Of a stretch of DNA of 64,000 bases, positions 60,521-64,000 are shown one piece after another. The stretch lies in assembly GCA_036785705.1 (NCBI GenBank), contig JAWUZG010000139.1, forward strand, positions 744,001 to 808,000, in the 5' to 3' direction. Below the pieces are notes generated by a model. The model searched no databases and had not been told where the DNA came from. It saw nothing but the letters and a program-made list of their open reading frames with translations. Position 1 is the first letter of the stretch. Each line of letters begins with the position of its first letter. The stretch comes from Acanthornis magna. Its lineage: Eukaryota > Chordata > Aves > Passeriformes > Acanthizidae. Position numbers and translations under genes: made by a program.

Positions 60521-61260
60521 ACCCAAGCAGCAGCCACACCGATAGCAGCAGCAACCAGCAGCATCAACTGATGGAAAAAAACCCCACCCAAACAGTGTCC
60601 CTTCCTTCTCGCTCCCCTGTAGAACAACCAGGGAAAAAACCCCCAAAAATTCCCAAAATTCCCAAAACATCCCGTGCTGGCAGAGCTTCTCTCGGCTGCA
60701 GGACACAGTTAAAGCTACAGAACCATATTCTGGTCAAGCATACAAACGATAAGGAATACAAGATATCACTACGCCACCCTAGGACACCCCTGCGTTTCCT
60801 GGGGTGAGGTTGAGAATGCGGAATATGGGAAGTGGAAAATGGGGGAAGAGGAATTTGGGAATGCAGAGCAGCAGGATGAGGTTGTTCCTCCTCCTCACCG
60901 TCCTGTGCATCCCAGAGCCATAATCCGGCGGGAATCTCAGCTCACTGCGTCCATCATCGCTGCTATCATCATCATCCTCATCGGATTCGGCATCCGGGAG
61001 CTGTGACCCAGTAACAGCCGGGATGGGGCTCGGGAAGGCAGCACGGATCCGCCCGGCAGTGATCTGGGGATCTCGCACCGTAGGTGCTGATCCCACTTTA
61101 ATTTTTATATCGTTGTTCAAGCTCCACGATTTCCCATTCCAGCCCCACGGCTCCCCCCATTCCCACAGATCCCCCTATGCCCACAGACCCCCCCACTCTC
61201 CCTGCTCTGGCTGTGCTAGACCCGCAGCATCTCCAGTCCGGGGGTGGCTGTGCCGGGGGC
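60521..61260. other. GC-rich spacer between the two MHC-like arms
   Basis: No firm gene. A plus-strand reading frame ends QLTASIIAAIIIILIGFGIR then EL and TGA (60938-61006); the same DNA reads as an acidic D/S run on the minus strand. The ATC microsatellite may be the sole cause. A leader-like MRLFLLLTVLCIPEP lies in another plus frame at 60875. Confidence 0.3.
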
Positions 61261-61266
61261 ACTCAC

Positions 61267-61392
61267 CCAGCCGGCTCCAGGAATCCCAGTGTTCCGCCTC
61301 GCGCTGGCCCTGCTCAAAGGGGGTCCCGCCCAGATACCCCAAAACCACAAACTGGGGGAGCCCCGGGCCAGGCTCTGACAGCGTCACAAACA
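61267..61392 (-). pseudogene. MHC class I alpha-1 exon remnant A
   Basis: Minus strand reads VTLSEPGPGLPQFVVLGYLG, GTPFEQGQ and EAEHWDSWSRL, then donor GTGAGTG. This matches the start (SEPSPG-PQFV-GY-DG) and the PE(Y/H)WDSQT part of an avian class I alpha-1 domain, but ~25 residues between them and everything after the WDS motif are missing. A normal exon encodes about 88 residues; this one has ~41. Confidence 0.65.
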
Positions 61393-61414
61393 GGAAAGGC
61401 AGGCAGCGAGGAAC

Positions 61415-61875
61415 GTGGGGGACACGGGGATTTTAGGGGGTCTGAGGGGTCTCACGGTCAAGGAAAGGGGGGCATGGGGGCAGGGAGAGGCGGCATGGGC
61501 GGGAAAGGGGGTGCGGGGGAATTGGTGCAGGATAAGGGGGTGCATGGGGCCACGGTGCTGGAGAAGGGGGTCTCAAGGGGGTCCCAGGTTGAAGGAAATG
61601 GGGGTGCAGGGAGTTGAGAGGAGGGACGGGGGGATCCAAGGGATCCCTGTGCCCAGCAAAGGGAGTTACCCCAGTGTTCAAGAAAGAAGGTCTGGGAGCT
61701 GGGAAATGCAGCAGTGGAGGTCCAGGGTGTCCCAGGGTCAAGAAAAAGGGTCGGGGGATTGGGAGAGGCGGGATGGCCAGGAAAGGGTGTGCAGGGCATA
61801 TAAGGGGGTGCAGAGGGGATCTCACTGTAGGGGAAAAAGGGCGCAAGGGGTCCTCGGTTCCCAAAACTCGATATT
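61415..61875 (-). repeat. Minisatellite, inverted relative to 58240-59960
   Basis: On the minus strand it shows the same pieces as the left array (CTTGACC-type, CCTGCACCCC and CCATTTCCTT variants) over ~460 bp. It separates the two alpha-1 remnants. Confidence 0.8.
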
Positions 61876-61927
61876 CAGGGAGGTTCCAGAGTCAGAGGTC
61901 GGTAGTGGCTGTGCCGGGGGCACTCAC

Positions 61928-62030
61928 ATCCTAGGCCGGGAATCCCAATGTTCCGGCTCGGCTCCGGCCCCGCTCGAACGGGTCCCGTGCAGGTATCCAA
62001 GAACCACGAACTGGATGAGCCCCGGCCGGA
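61928..62030 (-). pseudogene. MHC class I alpha-1 exon remnant B
   Basis: Minus strand reads GLIQFVVLGYLHGTRSSGAG then AEPEHWDSRPRM and donor GTGAGTG. It resembles remnant A, including a similar internal loss, and the first ~20 bp of the following intron (GTGAGTGCCCCCGGCACAGC) is identical. Its frame differs from that of the leader only ~80 bp upstream, so it is read only if an intron is spliced out between them. Confidence 0.6.
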
Positions 62031-62114
62031 GGAAGAGCGGTACAGAGGGCCCTGGTGCCGGATAAGAGAGTGTGGGGGGGGTCCCGGTGCCGGGGCTGCC
62101 ACTCCGCCCTCAAC

Positions 62115-62153
62115 CCCCCCAAGGAGCGCCCCCAGCCCCAGCGCTGGAGCCAT
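62115..62153 (-). pseudogene. MHC class I-like leader, right copy
   Basis: ATG at 62153 gives MAPALGLGALLGG, a class I-type signal-peptide start without the frameshift of the left copy. The hydrophobic core is short: the usual further leucines are absent and the frame runs on into VEGGVAAPAPGP with no clear donor. With remnants B and A it forms a decayed 5' end of a class I gene; alpha-2, alpha-3 and membrane exons were not recognised. Confidence 0.6.
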
Positions 62154-62280
62154 CGCGAAGCTCCGCTGCGGCCCCGCCCCCAGAGCAGCCTCCGGCCCCG
62201 CGATTGGCGCGGTTATTTCCTGCTCGCCAATGGCAGCTTGAGCTTCTCGTGACGTCACCGGTCACCGGGCAGATTCCGGC
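62154..62280 (-). promoter_or_regulatory. MHC-type SXY promoter, right copy
   Basis: Minus-strand order: a perfect CRE/X2 palindrome TGACGTCA (62250-62257), Y-box ATTGG (62227-62231), a second CCAAT (62203-62207), GC box (62172-62181), then the ATG at 62153. The X2 is closer to consensus than in the left copy. Confidence 0.65.
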
Positions 62281-62389
62281 GGCGCAGGCCGGGAGACGCG
62301 ACAGTGCCCGAGCGAGCGCGGGGGAAAGGGGGAATCCCTGGGAATTCCCGGGATCCCCTCTGGGGCCCCCGGCGTGAGCTCTGACACCT

Positions 62390-63265
62390 CCAGTATGATC
62401 CCAGTCACTCCCAATTTCCCACAGCATTGTCGCAGTTCTCCACCACTGATCCCAGTCGCTCCCATTTTCCCAGTCAACCCCAGTATCGTTACAGACATTC
62501 CCAGTATATCCCAGTTGCCCTCAGCATGTTCGTAGTCATTCCCCGTCACTCTCCGTTGCCCAAGTGAGCTCCTAGTTATCCCCGTATGTCCCAGTCACTT
62601 CCAGCATATCCCACTTGCTTCCAGCATGCACTCAGGCATTCCCAGTTAGTCACAGTTGCTTCCAGCATGCACTCAGGCATTCCCAGTTAGTCCCAGTTGC
62701 TTCCAGCACGATCCCAGTTGCTCACAGCTGTTCCCACTCATCCTGAGTGTGGTCCCAGTCACCAGCAGTATGATCCCGGTTGCTCCTAGTATCTCCCAGT
62801 TGCCCCCAACATAATCCCAATTGCCCCCAGCATGTTCCCAGTCAATCCCACTATGATCCTAGTCACCCTCAGTGTGATCCCAGTCTCCCCCAGCATGGGG
62901 CCAGCTGTTCTGTCCTCTTTAGTCCCAGTTGCCCCCGGTATAGTCCCAGTCCTTTCCTGTATCATCTCAGTCCCTCCCAGCATGGTCCCAGTCAGGCACC
63001 GTTGCCCCCAGTGTAGATTCAGTAACTCCCCCTTGCTCCCAGTTGCCCCCAGCGTGGTCATGGTTGCTCCCAGTGTGCTTCCAATCACCCCCAGTACGGT
63101 TACAGACACTCCCAGTCTATGCAAGTAGCCCTCAGCATGTTTGCAGTCATTTCCAGTCACTCCCAGTTGCTCCAGCACGGTTCCAGTTGCCCCCACTATG
63201 ATGCCAGTCACTGCCAGTATGATGTCAGTGTGATCCCAGTACAGCCCAGTCACTCCCAGTGCTGC
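62390..63265 (+). repeat. CCCAGT-type degenerate short tandem array
   Basis: Nearly 900 bp made of ~10-bp modules: (T)CCCAGTCAC, CCCAGTTGCC, CCCAGTATGA and CCCCCAGCATG in shifting order. Plus ORFs rich in S/P/V/Q and minus ORFs rich in G/T/L (62786-63382) are by-products. It abuts the right MHC-like arm on its 5' side. Confidence 0.93.
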
Positions 63266-63269
63266 CCTT

Positions 63270-63680
63270 CTGGAATCCCGACTCCTCTCTGCGTTCCCCC
63301 CTCCTGGATCTCCAGGCTCCCCAGAGGAGCCCCAAGGGCTGCAAGTCCCCACCAAGGCCCAGTTTGGATCTGCAGTCCCCAATTTTCCGTGTCCCTCTCC
63401 TTTTCCCCGGGCCGGGTTCCGCCCGCCCCCACCGGCTGGGAGCAGCCGAGAGCCCCGCGCTGCGCATCCCGACCTGCCCCGCCTCCATCCCCGCTCCTTC
63501 CGCGAGGTGCGAGGGGCTTGGGGAACGGCGGAGGAGGGATGGAGGGAGGAGGAGCAGGAGGTGGGATTCGGGAGAAAGAGGAGCCGGAAGAGGGTTGGTG
63601 TCCCTCGGAAGACGTGCGACGAGCGGGTGGAACTGGTTGGTTGTCTTGTTATTTGGGTCTTTTTGAGGGGAGGTTGTTTT
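63270..63680. other. CpG-rich sequence
   Basis: A GC- and CpG-rich stretch with GGGCCGGG and CCGCCCGCCCCC boxes, then G/A-rich sequence. It could be a CpG island of a nearby gene. No exon can be fixed. Confidence 0.35.
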
Positions 63681-63816
63681 TTTTATTTTTGTAAGACGTG
63701 CCGAGCGGTTTGAAGGTGCTGTGGGTGCGGGAAGCGCTGGCCCGAGTCCCCGAGCCCCTCTTCACAGCCCCCTACCCTGGTCTTCGCCCCTCCCCAGGGC
63801 CCCCAGTGCTGCCCCT

Positions 63817-63960
63817 TCACGCGCTCTCTCCCAGCGCTCGGGGGAGCTGCCGGCGGCTCCGCGGACACAGCCGCACCCTGCCCGGCTCGCCCTCCGCCAG
63901 CAGCGCGGTGCAGACGGACACAAATACTATGAGGAGGGCGTTGGCGAACATGGTGCTCAT
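63817..63960 (-). CDS. Possible first coding exon with signal peptide (unidentified gene)
   Basis: A 47-codon minus-strand ORF starts MSTMFANALLIVFVSVCTAL then LAEGEPGRV and ends GESA-TGA. Residues 5-22 are a good hydrophobic core with an A-E-G cleavage-like site, typical of a secreted or type I membrane protein. A donor AGG|GTGCGG after codon 28 is plausible, which would make this a leader exon whose body lies to the left. I do not recognise the family; an immune-type receptor would fit the context, but that is a guess. The promoter would be beyond the right edge. Confidence 0.4.
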   Translation of the reverse strand: MSTMFANALLIVFVSVCTALLAEGEPGRVRLCPRSRRQLPRALGESA

Positions 63961-64000
63961 GGTGGTGCTATCACCGCCCCCGACCCGGTGACAGTGCCGC

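Larger units (their letters stand above)
62070..62360 (-). repeat. Inverted repeat, right arm (MHC class I-like promoter and leader)
   Basis: Reverse complement of 57933-58213 with small differences. Ends at GAGGGGATCCCGGGAATTCC, next to the CCCAGT array. Confidence 0.9.

Noticed and set aside
62786..63382. 198-codon minus ORF rich in G, T and L
   Set aside because: Translation of the CCCAGT array; the peptide repeats with the DNA modules.
1..64000. CRISPR arrays, operons, rRNA or tRNA genes
   Set aside because: No direct-repeat/spacer pattern, no prokaryotic gene layout, and no tRNA A/B box pair or rRNA sequence recognised.

Overview
The window reads as nuclear DNA of a bird, most likely a passerine. 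This rests on antisense CR1 LINE fragments with the typical avian CR1 3' end, LTRs resembling avian alpharetroviruses, a single-copy vertebrate gene (FBXO15) with normal GT-AG introns, and a GC-rich end carrying MHC class I-type leader and promoter sequence of the sort known from songbirds. Assignment is by eye; no search was run.

Layout. (1) Positions 1 to about 40 kb are AT-rich and hold no gene I can support: CR1 pieces (7.6-8.6 kb, 36.7-37.0 kb), an LTR-like repeat (39.4-39.8 kb), simple repeats and a few stretches that look like candidate conserved non-coding DNA. (2) From 40.2 to 54.3 kb, on the minus strand, lie eight exons of FBXO15, an F-box protein of SCF ubiquitin ligases. All splice sites and intron phases agree, from the start codon in a CpG-rich promoter to residue ~350. 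Exon 7 has an in-frame TGA, an alpharetrovirus-type solo LTR with its own poly(A) signal sits 54 bp past exon 5 in the sense direction, and the last ~130-150 codons expected for the family were not found. (3) From 54.5 to 57.3 kb the FBXO15 promoter is followed by another LTR-like element and the 5' half (ORF1 plus endonuclease) of an antisense CR1. TIMM21, the divergent neighbour of FBXO15 in human, is not seen there. (4) From 57.4 to 64 kb the composition becomes very GC-rich and tandemly repetitive. Here two copies of an MHC class I-like promoter plus leader point towards each other (58.1 kb plus; 62.2 kb minus). The minus copy is followed by two short alpha-1 exon remnants. G-rich, C-rich minisatellite and CCCAGT-type arrays fill the rest. 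A short ORF with a signal peptide reads leftward from the right edge.

The two points most worth attention are the interrupted but otherwise well-kept FBXO15 gene, and the inverted MHC class I-like fragments next to it, which are either a real rearrangement or an assembly join. The genes in the window show no sign of working as one system.
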